Of a DNA stretch of 64,000 nt, positions 37,674-50,530 are shown in pieces. The notes under the pieces are model-generated. The model saw only the letters and a program-made list of their open reading frames with translations, made no database searches and had not been told where the DNA came from. Source of the stretch: Mycobacterium colombiense (GTDB taxonomy: Bacteria > Actinomycetota > Actinomycetes > Mycobacteriales > Mycobacteriaceae). Position numbers and translations under genes: made by a program. The first letter of the stretch is position 1; each line of letters opens with the position of its first letter. Location of the stretch: the NCBI RefSeq assembly GCF_001953985.1, contig NZ_MBEI01000051.1:124001-188000 (forward strand), given 5' to 3'.

Positions 37674-40600
37674 TCAGGGGCCGACTTCGTCGTCGAGAAT
37701 CGCGAACAGCTGGCTCTCGGTGGCGGTGGAGATGTCGTCGTCGAACGGGTCCTCGGGGTGTTCCAGCAGCGGGGCCGGCGCGGGGCCGGTCGCCGTGGTC
37801 AACAGGCCTTCCAGCCGGGTGACGAGCTGCGCCTTGTCGGCTGGGCTCAGATCGGGCTGGTTGAGCAGCGCCTGCAGCTCCCGGGCGATGTCGTTGAAGC
37901 GGGCCATGCGATCGGGCGGCGTGGCGGCCGTAGCCGTCGCGCCGGGAGCGCTGCCGGCCAGCTGGGTGCCGAGGTGTTCGGCAAGCGCGCCCGGTGTGGG
38001 CTGGTCGAAGATCAGCGTGGGCGAAAGGGTAAGCCCGGTCGCGATTTTCAGCCGGTTGCGCAGTTCGACCGCGGTCAGCGAATCGAACCCGAGATCCTGG
38101 AACGCGTCGTCGGCGTTCACGTCCGCGGAACTGTGGCCCAGCACCGTGGCCGCGTTGCTGCAGACCAATTCCACCAATTCGCTGTGCCGCTGGTCTGCGG
38201 TCATGCCCTCCAGCCGCGCCCGCAGCCCCGTCAGGGACACCATGTCGGTGTGCTCCAGGACCCGGCGGGCCGGGCGGGTGGCCAGCTGGCTCAGCAGCGG
38301 CGGCAGCGTGTCGCTGTGGTGGGCCAGCGCCGTCCGGTCCAGCCGGGTGCCCACCACCATCGGGTGCTCGGTGAGCAACGCGGCATCGAGCAGCTCCAGC
38401 GCCTGCCGAGTGGACAACGCGCTCAGCCCGGCCCGGCTCATCCTGGCCTTGTCACGCTCGCCGAGGTGCTGGGTCATCGTCGAGGTCTCTTCCCACATCC
38501 CCCAGGCCACCGAGAGTCCCGGCAGACCGTGGGCGCGGCGGTGCGCCGCCAGCGCGTCGAGGAAGCTGTTGGCCGCGGCGTAGTTCCCCTGACCCGGCGC
38601 ACCGACGATGCCCGCCATCGACGAAAACGCCACGAACGCCGACAGATTCAGACCTTGGGTCAGCTCGTGCAGATGCCAGGCACCGTCGACCTTGGCCCGC
38701 AACACCGTGTCGATGCGCGCGGGCGTCAGTGATGCGATCACCGCGTCGTCGAGCACGCCCGCCGCGTGGAACACCGAGCGCAACGGGTACCGCGCGGGCA
38801 CCTGCGTCAGCAACGCCGCGACGGCATCCCGGTCGCCGACGTCGCAGGCCGCCACGGACACCGATGCGCCCTTTTCCCGCAATTCGGCGGCCAGCTCGCC
38901 CATGCCGTCGGCGCGTTCACCGCTGCGACTGACCAGCAGCACGTGCGGCACCCGATGCCGCTCGACGAGATGGCGCGCCACCGCCGAACCCGCCATGCCG
39001 GTGCCGCCGGTGATCAGCGCGGTGCCGCCGGCAAGGCCGGCGGGCCCGTCCGGCATGGTGAGCACGACCTTGCCGATGTGGCGGGCCTGGCTGACAAACC
39101 GGTAGGCGTCGGCGGCGCTGCGCGCGTCGAATGCCTTGACCGGCAACGGCGTGAGGGCCCCTCCGGCGAACAGCTCCATCACTTCCGCCAACATCTCGGC
39201 GATGCGGTCGGGGCCGGCCTCCATGAGATCGAAGGCGCGATACGTCACCCCGGGATGGGCCGCCGCGACGGCATCCGGGTCACGCAGGTCGGTCTTGCCC
39301 ATCTCGATGAAGCGGCCGCCGGGCGCCAACAGCCGCAGCGACGCGTCGTTGAACTCACCCGCCAGGGAGTTGAGCACCACGTCCATGCCGCCGGCGAATT
39401 TCCGTTCGAAGTCCAGCGTGCGGGAATCCGCGATGTGCGCCTCGTCGAATCCCATGGCGCGCAAGGTTTCCCACTTGCCGCGGCTGGCGGTCGCGAACAC
39501 CTCCGCGCCCCAATGCCGCGCCAGCTGCACCGCGGCCATGCCCACGCCGCCGGTGGCGGCGTGCACCAGCAGCCGCTGCCCGGCGCGCAGGCCGGCCAGC
39601 ACCGACAGCCCGTAATAGGCCGTCAAAAACACCACCGGCACGGCCGCGGCCTGCGTCATCGACCAACCCCGCGGCACCCGGGTCACCAACCGGCGATCGA
39701 CCGCGGCCTCGGATCCGGCCAGCCCGAAGATCCCCATGACCGAGTCCCCGACCGCCAAATCCGTCGCGCCGGCGCCGAGTTCGGTGACGATTCCGGCGCC
39801 CTCGGCGCCCAGCTGCGCGGCACCCGGGTACATGCCCAGCGCCACCAGCACATCGCGGAAGTTCACCCCGGCGGCGGCGACGGTCACCCGCACCTGACCG
39901 GCCTCCAGCGCCGCCGGCGGGTGTTCCTGCACCGCCAGGTCCTCGAGCGTCCCGGCATCGCCTGCGGCCAGCCGCCACACCGACGGCGGTTCGGGCAGCT
40001 GCAGCAGGGGTCGCTGGTCGGCCGGCTTCAGCCGGGCGCTGTAGGCCACACCGTCACGCACCACCAATTGCGGCTCGGCACAACCGATCACCGTGGCGAC
40101 GTCGAGCGACCCGTCGGTATCGACCAGCACCACGCGGCCGGGGTGCTCGGCCTGCGCCGAACGCGTCAGCCCCCGCACCGCGGCACCGGCCAGGTCCACG
40201 ACGTCCTCACCCGCCAGCCCCACCGCCCCGCGGGTCAGCACCACCAGGACCCCGGCCGCCTCACCCGTCAGCCAGGATTGCAGCACACCCAGGGCTTCAT
40301 GGGTCGCCCTATAGGCCGAGGTGACCGCGTCCGGGTCGGCGGGGGGTGACTCCCAGACGGTGACGTCCGCGCCAACGTCGTTGTTGGGCAACGAGACCGG
40401 CGACCACACCACGTCGAGCAACTCACCGCTACCGGAGCGGGCCGCCACGACCGCGGTCAGCTGATCGGCCGACACGGCACGAGTCACCAGCTCGCGCACC
40501 GACAAGACCGGGAGCCCGGAGGAGTCGGCCAGCTCGACCGACACGGCGCCGGCGCCGACCGGCGCCAGCCTGACCCGGACCCGGGACGCGCCGGCCGCGT

Positions 40601-43600
40601 TGAGGCTCACTCCTTGCCACGAGAACGGCAAGACGGTCTCGATCCGCTCGTCGGCCACGCCCAGCGCATGCAGCGCCGCATCCAGGACCACCGGATGGAT
40701 GCCGAACCCACCGGTCGACACCCCGGCCTGTTGCGGAAGTTCCACCTCGGCGAAAGTCTCGGTCCCCCTTCGCCATACGGCCCGCAATCCCCGAAAGGCC
40801 GGCCCGTACCCGTAGCCGCGGCCCGCCAGGCCGTCGTACGCGCCGGTCACGTCCACCGCGTCCGCCCCCAGCGGCGGCCACACCGACAGGTCGGCGGCCG
40901 GTGCGGGCGCACCGTCGCTTAACGCGCCCTCGGCGTGCAACACCCAATCCGATTGTGCGGCCCGCGAATACACCGTGACCGCGCGGGTTCCCGCCTCGTC
41001 GGCCGCGGCCACCACGACCTGAAGGTGCACCACCCCGGCCACCGGCACGACCAGCGGCGCCGACAGCGTCAACTCCTCGATCGCCGAGCAGCCGACCTCG
41101 TCGCCGGCCCGCAACGCCAACTCGACGAAGCCGGCCCCGGGAAACAGCACCGTGCCGGCCACCGCGTGGTCGGCCAGCCATGGTTGGGCGGCGATCGACA
41201 GCCGGCCCGTCAACACCACACCGCCGGAATCCGGCCGGTCCACCACCGCGCCCAGCAGCGGGTGCTCGGCCTCGGCCAGACCCAGGCTGGAGATGTTCGC
41301 CGAACCCACCGAATCGCTGGACAGCCAAAACCGGCGCCGCACAAAGGCATACGTGGGCAGATCGACACGGTGCGCGGTGGGGTCGGCGAACGCCGCGGCC
41401 CATCGCACGTCAGCACCGGCCGTGAACAGCTGCCCCGCGGCCCACAGCAGCGAGTCCACTTCGGGGCGGCCCTTCGCCATGGTCACCACCGAGCTCGCCC
41501 GGTCGGTCGTCAGGGATTGCTCCACCGCGGACGTCAACGCCGCGCCCGGACCCACCTCCAGGAACACCCCGGCACCCAACGACTCGGCCAGCTGCACGCC
41601 GTCGACGAATCGCACCGGCTTGCGCACATGGTCGACCCAGTACGCGACGGACCCATAGTCGGGGCCGGCCAATTCCCCGGTCAGGTTGGACACCAAGGCG
41701 ATCCGCGGCTTACCCGCCGACACATCGGCGGCCACCGCCGCGAACTCCCCCAGCATCGGCTCCATCAACGGCGAGTGAAACGCGTGCGAGACCGCCAGCC
41801 GGTGCACCCTCGCGCCGCCGGCGGCCAGCCGGTCCGCGACCGCCCCCACCGCGGCCTGCTCACCGGAGAGCACCAGCGATTGCGGGCCGTTGACCGCCGC
41901 GATGCTCACGGCGCCGTTCAGCAATCCAGCCACCTCGCCTTCGGTTGCGTTCACCGCGACCATCACCCCGCCGGCGGGCAGCCCGGCCATCAGCCTGCCG
42001 CGCGCCGCCACCAGCCGCGCCGCATCGGGCAGTGACAGGGCCCCGGCCACGCACGCGGCGGCGATCTCGCCCACCGAGTGGCCGATCACCACATCCGGTG
42101 TCACACCGAAGGATTGCCATAGCGCGGCCAACGCGATCTCGACGACGAACAACGCCGGCTGGGCGAACTCGGTGCTCTGCAACAACTCCGGGTCCGAACC
42201 CCACATCACCTCACGCAGCGGCAGCCGCACGTGAGCGTCCACCGCCGCGACCGCCTCGTCGAAGGCCTGCGCGAACATCGGAAAACGGTCGTACAGTTCG
42301 GCGCCCATCCCGAGCGACTGCGAGCCCTGGCCGGGAAAGACGAACACCCGCTTGCCCGCCGACCGGGTCCGGCCGACCAGCACGCCCCGGTCGGGCCGCC
42401 CGGACGCCAGCCTCGCCAGCCCCGCCGTCAGGGCCTCACGGTCGGCACCGACCAGCACCGCGCGGTGCTCGAAGGCCGCCCGGGTGGTCGCCAGCGACCA
42501 CCCCACATCCACCGCCCGCAGGTCCGCGTCGGCGCTCAGCCGGTCCAGCAGTCGTTGGGCCTGGCCGACCAACGCCTCGGGCGACCGGGCCGAAATCACC
42601 CAGGGGATCACCGGATTCGATTGGCCTGCAACCGGTTCGGCCTCGCTGTCGAGTTGCTCGGGGGCCTGCTCGACGATCACGTGCGCGTTGGTGCCGCTGA
42701 TCCCGAACGACGAGACGCCCGCCCGCCGTATCCCACCGTTATCCGGCCACGGCTGCGGCTCGGTCAGCAGCGACACCGCGCCGGCCGACCAATCCACATG
42801 CGGCGACGGGACATCCACGTGCAGCGTCTTGGGCATCACCCCGTGCCGGATCGCCTGCACCATCTTGATCACCCCGGCCACCCCCGCCGCGGCCGACGTG
42901 TGCCCGATGTTGGATTTGATCGACCCCAACCACAGCGGCCGTTCCGCGGGACGATCCTGCCCATAGGTCGCCAACAGCGCCTGGGCCTCGATGGGGTCCC
43001 CGAGCACCGTCCCGGTCCCGTGGCCCTCGACCACATCCACGTCCGCGGCCGTCAGTCCGGCGTTCGCCAGCGCCGCCCGGATCACCCGCTGCTGCGACGG
43101 CCCATTGGGCGCGGTCAACCCGTTCGACGCGCCGTCCTGATTGACCGCCGTGCCGCGCAGCACCCCCAGGACCGGATGCCTTAGGCGCCGCGCATCGGCC
43201 AGCCGCTCCAGCACCAGGACGCCCGCGCCCTCCGACCACGAGGTCCCGTCCGCCGCACCGGCGTACACCTTGCAGCGACCATCGGGGGCCAGGGCGCGCT
43301 GACGACTGAACTCGACGAAGGCCGCGGGGGTGGCCATCACGGTCACCCCACCGGCCAGCGCCAGATCGCATTCCCCGGACCGCAGCGACTGCGCGGCCAG
43401 ATGCATGGAGACCAGCGACGACGAACAGGCGGTATCCACCGACACCGCGGGGCCTTCCAGGCCCAAGACGTAGGACACCCGGCCCGAGGTCACGCTCAGC
43501 GTCGAGCCGGTGAGCCCGTAGCCCTCCAGCTCGCCCTTCACCTCGCCGCCGTAGCCGGCGTGGATCACCCCGGCGAACACGCCCGTCGCCGAGCCCCTCA

Positions 43601-44033
43601 ACGCGAAGGGGTCAATTCCGGCCCGCTCCAACGCTTCCCAGCAGATCTCCAGCATCATCCGCTGCTGGGGATCCATGGCCAGCGCCTCGCTGGGCCCGAT
43701 GCCGAAGAATCCGGCGTCGAAGTCACCCGCGTCCTGCAGGAAGCTGCCCTGCCGGGTGTACATCTTTCCCTTGGTGTCGGGGTCGGGGTCGTACAGCCCC
43801 TCGATGTCCCAGCCGCGGTCGGCCGGGAAGTCCGACACCGTATCGCGGCCTTCGATCACGAGTTGCCACAGGTCTTCTGGCGATTCGACGCCACCGGCGT
43901 AGCGACACGCCATGCCCACCACCGCGACCGGCTCAGAGAGCTGGCCCTCCAGTTCCGCGACACGCCGCCGGGTCCGCCTGAGATCCGCCGTGAGGCGTTT
44001 CAGGTAGTCGACGTGTTGCGAGGTGCCCGGCAT
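37674..44033 (-). CDS. pks8: Modular type I PKS, KS-AT-DH-ER-KR-ACP (Pks8 and Pks17 in one chain)
   Basis: 2119 residues in one open frame. KS Cys203 (VDTACSSSL); AT Ser653 (GHSVGE) with HAFH at 750-753, malonyl type; DH His956 ([10 protein letters not shown]) and [13 protein letters not shown] with [22 protein letters not shown] with GGTGMAG, an LDD motif (B-type alcohol) and NYAAANSF Tyr; ACP Ser1985 ([11 protein letters not shown]). The N-terminus has a coiled-coil docking helix ([19 protein letters not shown]), the C-terminus [13 protein letters not shown]. In M. tuberculosis H37Rv this gene is split into pks8 and pks17. Start ATG 44033 has AAGGAG five bases upstream; gap to pks7 is 19 bases. 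All reductive domains look active. Confidence 0.94.
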   Translation of the reverse strand: MPGTSQHVDYLKRLTADLRRTRRRVAELEGQLSEPVAVVGMACRYAGGVESPEDLWQLVIEGRDTVSDFPADRGWDIEGLYDPDPDTKGKMYTRQGSFLQDAGDFDAGFFGIGPSEALAMDPQQRMMLEICWEALERAGIDPFALRGSATGVFAGVIHAGYGGEVKGELEGYGLTGSTLSVTSGRVSYVLGLEGPAVSVDTACSSSLVSMHLAAQSLRSGECDLALAGGVTVMATPAAFVEFSRQRALAPDGRCKVYAGAADGTSWSEGAGVLVLERLADARRLRHPVLGVLRGTAVNQDGASNGLTAPNGPSQQRVIRAALANAGLTAADVDVVEGHGTGTVLGDPIEAQALLATYGQDRPAERPLWLGSIKSNIGHTSAAAGVAGVIKMVQAIRHGVMPKTLHVDVPSPHVDWSAGAVSLLTEPQPWPDNGGIRRAGVSSFGISGTNAHVIVEQAPEQLDSEAEPVAGQSNPVIPWVISARSPEALVGQAQRLLDRLSADADLRAVDVGWSLATTRAAFEHRAVLVGADREALTAGLARLASGRPDRGVLVGRTRSAGKRVFVFPGQGSQSLGMGAELYDRFPMFAQAFDEAVAAVDAHVRLPLREVMWGSDPELLQSTEFAQPALFVVEIALAALWQSFGVTPDVVIGHSVGEIAAACVAGALSLPDAARLVAARGRLMAGLPAGGVMVAVNATEGEVAGLLNGAVSIAAVNGPQSLVLSGEQAAVGAVADRLAAGGARVHRLAVSHAFHSPLMEPMLGEFAAVAADVSAGKPRIALVSNLTGELAGPDYGSVAYWVDHVRKPVRFVDGVQLAESLGAGVFLEVGPGAALTSAVEQSLTTDRASSVVTMAKGRPEVDSLLWAAGQLFTAGADVRWAAAFADPTAHRVDLPTYAFVRRRFWLSSDSVGSANISSLGLAEAEHPLLGAVVDRPDSGGVVLTGRLSIAAQPWLADHAVAGTVLFPGAGFVELALRAGDEVGCSAIEELTLSAPLVVPVAGVVHLQVVVAAADEAGTRAVTVYSRAAQSDWVLHAEGALSDGAPAPAADLSVWPPLGADAVDVTGAYDGLAGRGYGYGPAFRGLRAVWRRGTETFAEVELPQQAGVSTGGFGIHPVVLDAALHALGVADERIETVLPFSWQGVSLNAAGASRVRVRLAPVGAGAVSVELADSSGLPVLSVRELVTRAVSADQLTAVVAARSGSGELLDVVWSPVSLPNNDVGADVTVWESPPADPDAVTSAYRATHEALGVLQSWLTGEAAGVLVVLTRGAVGLAGEDVVDLAGAAVRGLTRSAQAEHPGRVVLVDTDGSLDVATVIGCAEPQLVVRDGVAYSARLKPADQRPLLQLPEPPSVWRLAAGDAGTLEDLAVQEHPPAALEAGQVRVTVAAAGVNFRDVLVALGMYPGAAQLGAEGAGIVTELGAGATDLAVGDSVMGIFGLAGSEAAVDRRLVTRVPRGWSMTQAAAVPVVFLTAYYGLSVLAGLRAGQRLLVHAATGGVGMAAVQLARHWGAEVFATASRGKWETLRAMGFDEAHIADSRTLDFERKFAGGMDVVLNSLAGEFNDASLRLLAPGGRFIEMGKTDLRDPDAVAAAHPGVTYRAFDLMEAGPDRIAEMLAEVMELFAGGALTPLPVKAFDARSAADAYRFVSQARHIGKVVLTMPDGPAGLAGGTALITGGTGMAGSAVARHLVERHRVPHVLLVSRSGERADGMGELAAELREKGASVSVAACDVGDRDAVAALLTQVPARYPLRSVFHAAGVLDDAVIASLTPARIDTVLRAKVDGAWHLHELTQGLNLSAFVAFSSMAGIVGAPGQGNYAAANSFLDALAAHRRAHGLPGLSVAWGMWEETSTMTQHLGERDKARMSRAGLSALSTRQALELLDAALLTEHPMVVGTRLDRTALAHHSDTLPPLLSQLATRPARRVLEHTDMVSLTGLRARLEGMTADQRHSELVELVCSNAATVLGHSSADVNADDAFQDLGFDSLTAVELRNRLKIATGLTLSPTLIFDQPTPGALAEHLGTQLAGSAPGATATAATPPDRMARFNDIARELQALLNQPDLSPADKAQLVTRLEGLLTTATGPAPAPLLEHPEDPFDDDISTATESQLFAILDDEVGP

Positions 44034-44052
44034 CGTTGCTCCTTGCGGGGTA

Positions 44053-47000
44053 TCAGCGGCCGAGTTCTTCATCGAGGATCGCAAAGAGTTGGCTTTCGGT
44101 GGCGGCGTCGAGGTCATCGTCGAGGTGTTCGGCATCGGAGACATCACCCGGCGGGAGCGCGGCGAGCAGGTTGTGAATGCGGGCCCGCAGCACCGATTTG
44201 TCCTCGGCATTCCAGGTGGGCGCCGCGAGCAGCGCCTGCAGTTCGCGGGTGATGTCGTTGAAGCGGCCCATCAGGTTCGGCTGCTCGTCGGCGGTGCCGG
44301 CGAGTTGGGTGTCGAGGTGCGCGGCCAGCAGGGTGGGTGTCGGATAGTCGAATATCAGCGTCGGCGAAAGGGTCAGGCCCGTGGCGTTTTTGAGCCGGTT
44401 ACGCAGCTCGACGGCGGTCAGCGAATCGAACCCGAGCTCCTGGAAGGCGCGGCCGGCGTCGATGTCCGCCGGATTGGGCACGCCCAGCACCATCGCCGCG
44501 TTGCCGCACACCAGGTCGACGAGCTCGCGCTGTCGCGCCGCCGGCGTCAGCCCGTGCAGGCGCGCCGACAGCCCCGTCGTCGACGCGGCGACGTCCGTGT
44601 CGTCGATGACGCGCCGGGTCGGACCGGCCACGAGTTCGCGCAGCAGTCCGGGCAGCGCGGCGATGTTGTCGGACAGGGCTGCCCGATCCACCCGCGCGGC
44701 CACCAGCACCGGGGCGTCGACCAACATCGCGGCGTCGAACGCCGCCAGCGCCGCGGCGGTGGACAGCGGCGCCAGCCCGATCCGGCTCATCCGGGCCCTG
44801 TCGCGATCCCCGAGGTGCGCGGTCATCGCCGAGGCCTGCTCCCACAGGCCCCAGGCCAGCGACAGGCCGGCCAGTCCGTGGGCGCGCCGATAGGCGGCCA
44901 GCCCGTCGAGGAAGCTGTTGGCCGCCGCGTAGTTGGCCTGACCCGGGGTTCCCACGATCCCCGCCATCGACGAAAACACCACGAACGCCGAGAGATCCAG
45001 GTGCCGGGTGAGCTCGTGCAGGTTCCAGGCCCCGTCGACCTTGGCGCGCAGGACCGCGTCCACCCGATCCGGGGTCAGCGACGAGATCAGCCCGTCGTCG
45101 AGAATGCCCGCGGCGTGCACGATTCCGCGCAGCGGATACTGCGCCGGTATCTGGGCCAGCATCGCCGATGCCGCGTCGGGGTCGGCGACATCGCAGGCCA
45201 CCACGGACACCTGCGCGCCGGCCTCCTGCAGCCCGGCCACCAGGTCGGCGACCCCGGCGGCCTGTGCGCCGGACCGGCTGACCAGCACCACATGCGCGAC
45301 CCGGTAGCGGTCGACGAGGTGGCGGGCCAGCGCCGAACCGGCCATGCCGGTGCCACCGGTGATCACCACGCTGGCGCCCGCCAGACCCCCGCCGCAGCCG
45401 CTGAGCACCTCGCCGGGCCCCGACGGGACGGTGAGCGCGACCTTGCCGATGTGGCGCGCCTGGCTGACGTAGCGATAGGCCGCTGAGGCGCAGCGGACGT
45501 CAAAGGTTTTCAGCGGCAGCGGTTTCACGACGCCTTCGGCCAACAGCCCCACGATCTCGGCCAGCATGGCCGCGGTGCGGTCGGGGCCGGCCTCCATCAG
45601 GTCGAACGCCCGATACACCGCACCGCGATACTCGTCGGCGATGGCGTGCGGATCGCGCACATCGGTCTTGCCCATCTCGATGAATCGTCCGCCGGGCGCC
45701 AACAGCCGCAACGACGCGTCGGTGAACTCACCGGCCAGCGAGTTGAGCACGACGTCGAACCCGGCACCACCGGCGGCCGCCATCAACGCCGCGAATTTCG
45801 CCTCGAACTCCGTCGTGCGCGAATCGCCGATGTGGTCGTCGTCGAATCCCATCGCGCGCAGGGTGTCCCACTTGCCGCGGCTGGCCGTGACGAACACCTC
45901 AGCGCCCCAGTGCCGGGCCAGCTGCACCGCGGCCATGCCCACCCCGCCGGTCGCGGTGTGCACCAAGACCCGCTCGCCGGCGCGCAGCCCGCCCAGCACC
46001 GACAGCCCGTACAGCGCCGTCAGGAACACCACCGGCACACCCGCGGCCGCCACCAGCGACAAGCCCGCCGGCACCGGTGTCACCACGCGCTGATCCACCA
46101 CGGCCTCGGAACCGACGACGCCGAGCAGCCCCATCACCGCGTCACCGACGGCCAGCCCGGTCACGTCGGGTCCCACCTCGACGATCACGCCGGAGCCCTC
46201 GGCACCGAGTTGGCCGCCGCCGGGATACATCCCCAGGGCCACCAGGACGTCGCGGAAGTTGACGCCGACCGCGGCCACCGCGACCCGCACCTGCCCGCCG
46301 GTCAATTCGGTTCGCGCGCAAGGACTCACGATCAGGTCCTCCAGCGTGCCCTCGCCACCGGCATCCAACCGCCAGCCGGCGGAAGGGAGCGCGACGGCGG
46401 CGCCCGACCGCACCGGCCGCAGCCGCGCCGCGTACGCCACGCCCTGGCGCACCACCACTTGCGGCTCACCGCAGTCGATCACCGTGCCGGCGTCCACCGA
46501 GCCATCGGAGTCGATCAGCACCATCCGGCCGGGATGCTCGGCCTGCGCCGAGCGCACCAGGCCCCACACCGCCGCGCCGGCCAGGTCCGAAACCTCTTCG
46601 CCGGCAAGGGCGACGGCTCCGCGGGTCTGCACGGCCAGCACCCCGGCGTTGTCGTCGCGCAGCCACGATTGCAGCGCCGCCAGAATCTCGGCGGCCGCGG
46701 CGTGCACCGCCTTCACCACGTCGCCGCCATGGTCGCCCAGCTCCCACAGCGTGGGCTCGGCGCCGCCCCCGCCCGCGCCCAGTGCGACCGGCGACCACGT
46801 CACGTCGAGCAATCCCTCGGAACGCTGCGCGGGAACCGCCGTCAGCTGCTCGGCCGCGACCGGGCGCATGGCCAGCGAGCGCACCGACAGCACCGGAAGT
46901 CCCACCCCGTCAGCCAGCTCCACCGACACCGAACCGCCGCCGGCCGGCGCAATCCGGACCCGCGCCCGCGACGCACCCGAGGCGTGCAACGACACACCCT

Positions 47001-50000
47001 GCCACGAGAACGGCAACACGGTCTGGTCCTGATCGGCGGCGACGCCGATCGCGTGCAGCGCCGCATCCAGGAGCACGGGATGCACTCCGAAGCCGCCGTC
47101 CTGGGTTCCGGCGTCGTCGGGCACGACGACCTCGGCGAAGAGCTCGTCCCCGCGCTGCCACATGGCTCGCAGTCCGCGGAATGCGCCGCCATAGTCATAG
47201 CCCCGCTGCGCCAGCCGGGCGTAGGCGCCGGTGACGTCCACCGCGCTCGCCCCGGCGGGCGGCCAGATCGAGAAGTCCCCGGCCGGCGTCACCGCGCCCG
47301 GCCGCAGCAGCCCCTCGGCATGCAGTACCCATTCCGAATCCGGTTCGGCACCAGCCGAATACACCGCCAATCGTCGCGACCCCGAACCGTCGGGCGCGCC
47401 GACCACCAGCTGCACCTGCACGCCCCCGGCCGGGGGCAGCAGCAACGGGGCGGACAAGGTCAGCTCGTCGATCACCTCACAGCCGACCTCGTCGCCGGCG
47501 CGGATGGCCAACTCGACGAATCCGGCGCCGGGGAACAGCACCGTCTCGCCCACCGCGTGATCGGCCAGCCACGGGTGGGCCGCCGTCGACAGCCGGCCCG
47601 TCAGCACCACACCGCCGGAATCGGGTCGCGGCACCACCGCACCGAGCAACCCGTGCTCGGCGGCGGCCAGGCCCAGGGTGGCGACGTCTTGCGACCCCGT
47701 CGACCCGCCCGGAAGCCAAAAGTGTTGCCGGACAAACCCGTACGTCGGCAGGTCGACGGCCCGGCCACCAAGGCCGGCCATCGCGGCGCGCCAATCGACG
47801 GCCACGCCCGCGACGTGCGCCTGCGCGGCCGAGCGCCAGAAGCGGTCCAGGCCGCCGTCCTCGCGGCCCAGCGACGGGATGACGCACGCCCGCTCGCTGT
47901 CCGGCATCGTCTCCTCGATGGCGGCCATCAGCACGGGATGCGGGCTGGATTCGATGAACGCCTGATAGCCGGCGTCGCACGCGCTGCGTACCGCCCGCTC
48001 GAATTGCACGGTGTGCCGGATGCTTTGGAACCAATAGTCGGCGTTCAGCCCCGCGGTGTCCATCAGCTCACCGGTGACCGTCGAGAAGAAGGCGACCGGC
48101 GACGACCGGGGTGCGAGGCCGTGCAGCGCGTCGGCGAGGGACTCGCGAATCGCGTCAACCTGTGCCGAATGCGATGCGTAGTCGACGTCGATCTTGCGGG
48201 CGCGGATGTTGTCGGCTTCGCACCGCTGCATCAGTTGGGCCAGGGCGTCCACCTCACCGGAGACCACCACCGCCGCAACGCCGTTGACGGTGGCGATGTT
48301 CAGTCGCTCACCCCAGCCGGTGATCAGCTGCTCGGCGCGCGGCAGGCTGCACGCCAACGAGACCATCCCACCCCGGCCCGACAACCGCACCAGCAGCCGG
48401 CTGCGCAGCGCGACCACCCGGGCGGCGTCTTCCAGCGACAGCGCACCCGCCACATAGGCCGCCGCGATCTCGCCCTGCGAATGGCCGATCACCGCATCGG
48501 GCAGCACGCCCACCGATCGCCACAGTTCGGCCAGCGACACCATCACCGCCCACAGCGCCGGCTGCACCACGTCCACCCGGTCCAGCCCGGGCGCGCCCGG
48601 GACGCCGCGGATCACGTCGATCAGCGACCAGTCGACGTATTCGGCGAGCGCGTGAGCGCAGCGCTGCAGCTGCTCGGCGAATACCTTTGAGCCATCCAGC
48701 AATTGGGCGCCCATGCCGACCCATTGCGAGCCCTGGCCGGGGAACACGAACACCGTCTTGCCCACCGGCTGCGCGCGCCCGACCACCAGGCCCGCGCCCT
48801 GCTCGCCTGCCGCCAGCGCCGTCAGCCCGCGCAGCAACTGCGCGCCGTCGGCGCCCACGATCACCGCGCGGTGCTCGAAGCGCGACCGCGTCGCGACCAG
48901 CGACCAGCCCACGTCCAGCACCCGCACACCGGGATCGGCCTTCACCCGAGCCAACAGCCGGGCCGCCTGGTTCGCCAGCGCCTCACCCGAACGGGCCGAG
49001 AGCACCCACGGCACCACTACGTCGTCGCCTGGGCGCGCGGCGGTTTCGGGCGCCCCGACGTATTGCTCCACGATGACGTGCGCGTTGGTGCCGCTGATGC
49101 CGAAGGACGAGACTCCCGCGCGGCGCGGCCGGTCCACCGCCGGCCAGGGCCGCTGCTCGGTCAGCAGCGACACCGCCCCGGCGGTCCAATCCACATGCGG
49201 CGTCGGCTCATCCACGTGCAACGTCTTGGGCATCACCCCGTGCCGGAGCGCCTGCACCATCTTGATCACTCCGCCGGCACCCGCGGCGGCCGAGGTGTGA
49301 CCCATGTTCGATTTGATCGATCCCAGCCACAGCGGCTGATCCGCCGGCCGGTCCTGCCCGTACGTCGCCAGAACCGCTTGCGCCTCAATGGGATCCCCGA
49401 GCGTGGTGCCCGTGCCGTGACCCTCGACCAGATCGACGTCGGCCGTGTCCAGCCGCGCGTTGGCCAGCGCCGCCCGGATCACCCGTTGCTGCGACGGTCC
49501 GTTGGGCGTCGCCAGGCCGTTGGAGGCGCCGTCCTGGTTCACCGCGGACCCGCGCACCACCGCGAGCACCGGATGCCCGTGCCGGCGGGCATCGGCCAGC
49601 CGTTCCAGCACCAGCACCCCGACGCCTTCGGAAAACCCGGTGCCGTCGGCGGCACCCGCGTAGGCCTTGCACCGGCCGTCGGCGGCCAGCGCGCGCTGCC
49701 GGCTGAACTCGATGAACATCGCCGGGGTGGCCATCACGGTCACGCCGCCGGCCAGCGCGAGATCACACTCGGCGGAACGCAACGACTGCGCCGCCAGGTG
49801 CAGCGCGACCAGCGACGACGAACACGCCGTGTCCACCGAGACGGCCGGGCCCTCGAACCCCAGCGAATAGGCCACCCGGCCCGAGGCGACACTGAGCGTC
49901 GAACCGCGCAGGCCGTAGCGCTCCAGGTGTCCCGGCACCCGTCCCTGACCCCCGTAGGAGCCGTGGAAGATCCCGGCGAACACTCCCGTCGCCGAGCCGC

Positions 50001-50439
50001 GCAGCGTGGCCGGGTCAATCCCGGCCCGCTCCAACGCCTCCCAGGACACCTCGAGCAGCAGGCGCTGTTGGGGGTCCATGGCCAGCGCCTCGCTGGGGGC
50101 GATCCCGAAGAACGCGGCATCGAAATCGCCGACATCCGAGAGGAACCCGCCGCACCGCGCGTACGACTTGCCCACGGCGTCGGGATCCGCGTCGAACAGA
50201 CCGGTGAGGTTCCAGCCGCGGTCCTCGGGGAAGTCCGAGACCACATCGCGGCCCTCAACCACCATCTGCCACAAAGCCTCTGGTGAATTCACGCCGCCCG
50301 GGTACCGGCAGGCCATGCCGACCACCGCCACCGGTTCGGTCGCGGCGGAAAGGTGCTGGCGGTTCTCGCGCTTGAGCCGCTCGTTGTCTTTCAGCGACTG
50401 GCGAAGAGCCTTGATCAGCTCTTCGGTGTTGCCGTTCAT
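44053..50439 (-). CDS. pks7: Modular type I PKS, KS-AT-DH-ER-KR-ACP (Pks7-like)
   Basis: 2128 residues. KS Cys206 (VDTACSSSL); AT Ser654 (GHSQGE) with RVDVVQ and YASH (754-757), the methylmalonyl-selective pattern; DH His961 in [10 protein letters not shown] (the usual Gly after the second residue pair is shifted: G-E instead of x-G) and [13 protein letters not shown] with [22 protein letters not shown] with GGTGMAG, LDD and [11 protein letters not shown] Ser2006 ([11 protein letters not shown]). N-terminal docking helix [17 protein letters not shown]-terminal tail [14 protein letters not shown]. In M. tuberculosis, pks7 mutants have been linked to loss of phthiocerol dimycocerosates. It should add one fully reduced methyl-branched unit. 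Confidence 0.94.
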   Translation of the reverse strand: MNGNTEELIKALRQSLKDNERLKRENRQHLSAATEPVAVVGMACRYPGGVNSPEALWQMVVEGRDVVSDFPEDRGWNLTGLFDADPDAVGKSYARCGGFLSDVGDFDAAFFGIAPSEALAMDPQQRLLLEVSWEALERAGIDPATLRGSATGVFAGIFHGSYGGQGRVPGHLERYGLRGSTLSVASGRVAYSLGFEGPAVSVDTACSSSLVALHLAAQSLRSAECDLALAGGVTVMATPAMFIEFSRQRALAADGRCKAYAGAADGTGFSEGVGVLVLERLADARRHGHPVLAVVRGSAVNQDGASNGLATPNGPSQQRVIRAALANARLDTADVDLVEGHGTGTTLGDPIEAQAVLATYGQDRPADQPLWLGSIKSNMGHTSAAAGAGGVIKMVQALRHGVMPKTLHVDEPTPHVDWTAGAVSLLTEQRPWPAVDRPRRAGVSSFGISGTNAHVIVEQYVGAPETAARPGDDVVVPWVLSARSGEALANQAARLLARVKADPGVRVLDVGWSLVATRSRFEHRAVIVGADGAQLLRGLTALAAGEQGAGLVVGRAQPVGKTVFVFPGQGSQWVGMGAQLLDGSKVFAEQLQRCAHALAEYVDWSLIDVIRGVPGAPGLDRVDVVQPALWAVMVSLAELWRSVGVLPDAVIGHSQGEIAAAYVAGALSLEDAARVVALRSRLLVRLSGRGGMVSLACSLPRAEQLITGWGERLNIATVNGVAAVVVSGEVDALAQLMQRCEADNIRARKIDVDYASHSAQVDAIRESLADALHGLAPRSSPVAFFSTVTGELMDTAGLNADYWFQSIRHTVQFERAVRSACDAGYQAFIESSPHPVLMAAIEETMPDSERACVIPSLGREDGGLDRFWRSAAQAHVAGVAVDWRAAMAGLGGRAVDLPTYGFVRQHFWLPGGSTGSQDVATLGLAAAEHGLLGAVVPRPDSGGVVLTGRLSTAAHPWLADHAVGETVLFPGAGFVELAIRAGDEVGCEVIDELTLSAPLLLPPAGGVQVQLVVGAPDGSGSRRLAVYSAGAEPDSEWVLHAEGLLRPGAVTPAGDFSIWPPAGASAVDVTGAYARLAQRGYDYGGAFRGLRAMWQRGDELFAEVVVPDDAGTQDGGFGVHPVLLDAALHAIGVAADQDQTVLPFSWQGVSLHASGASRARVRIAPAGGGSVSVELADGVGLPVLSVRSLAMRPVAAEQLTAVPAQRSEGLLDVTWSPVALGAGGGGAEPTLWELGDHGGDVVKAVHAAAAEILAALQSWLRDDNAGVLAVQTRGAVALAGEEVSDLAGAAVWGLVRSAQAEHPGRMVLIDSDGSVDAGTVIDCGEPQVVVRQGVAYAARLRPVRSGAAVALPSAGWRLDAGGEGTLEDLIVSPCARTELTGGQVRVAVAAVGVNFRDVLVALGMYPGGGQLGAEGSGVIVEVGPDVTGLAVGDAVMGLLGVVGSEAVVDQRVVTPVPAGLSLVAAAGVPVVFLTALYGLSVLGGLRAGERVLVHTATGGVGMAAVQLARHWGAEVFVTASRGKWDTLRAMGFDDDHIGDSRTTEFEAKFAALMAAAGGAGFDVVLNSLAGEFTDASLRLLAPGGRFIEMGKTDVRDPHAIADEYRGAVYRAFDLMEAGPDRTAAMLAEIVGLLAEGVVKPLPLKTFDVRCASAAYRYVSQARHIGKVALTVPSGPGEVLSGCGGGLAGASVVITGGTGMAGSALARHLVDRYRVAHVVLVSRSGAQAAGVADLVAGLQEAGAQVSVVACDVADPDAASAMLAQIPAQYPLRGIVHAAGILDDGLISSLTPDRVDAVLRAKVDGAWNLHELTRHLDLSAFVVFSSMAGIVGTPGQANYAAANSFLDGLAAYRRAHGLAGLSLAWGLWEQASAMTAHLGDRDRARMSRIGLAPLSTAAALAAFDAAMLVDAPVLVAARVDRAALSDNIAALPGLLRELVAGPTRRVIDDTDVAASTTGLSARLHGLTPAARQRELVDLVCGNAAMVLGVPNPADIDAGRAFQELGFDSLTAVELRNRLKNATGLTLSPTLIFDYPTPTLLAAHLDTQLAGTADEQPNLMGRFNDITRELQALLAAPTWNAEDKSVLRARIHNLLAALPPGDVSDAEHLDDDLDAATESQLFAILDEELGR

Positions 50440-50530
50440 CGAACGCGGCCTCTCGTGTCACTCATGGCGGTACCTGCGCGATGGGTCCTTCGTCATGCCT
50501 ACCGTTGGAACGGGAGCACGCGGGCCAGGA

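Noticed and set aside
34807..38583. 1258-residue plus-strand open frame across pks9 and pks8/17
   Set aside because: Composition is Arg/His/Gln-rich without domains and lies antisense to PKS domains with intact active sites.
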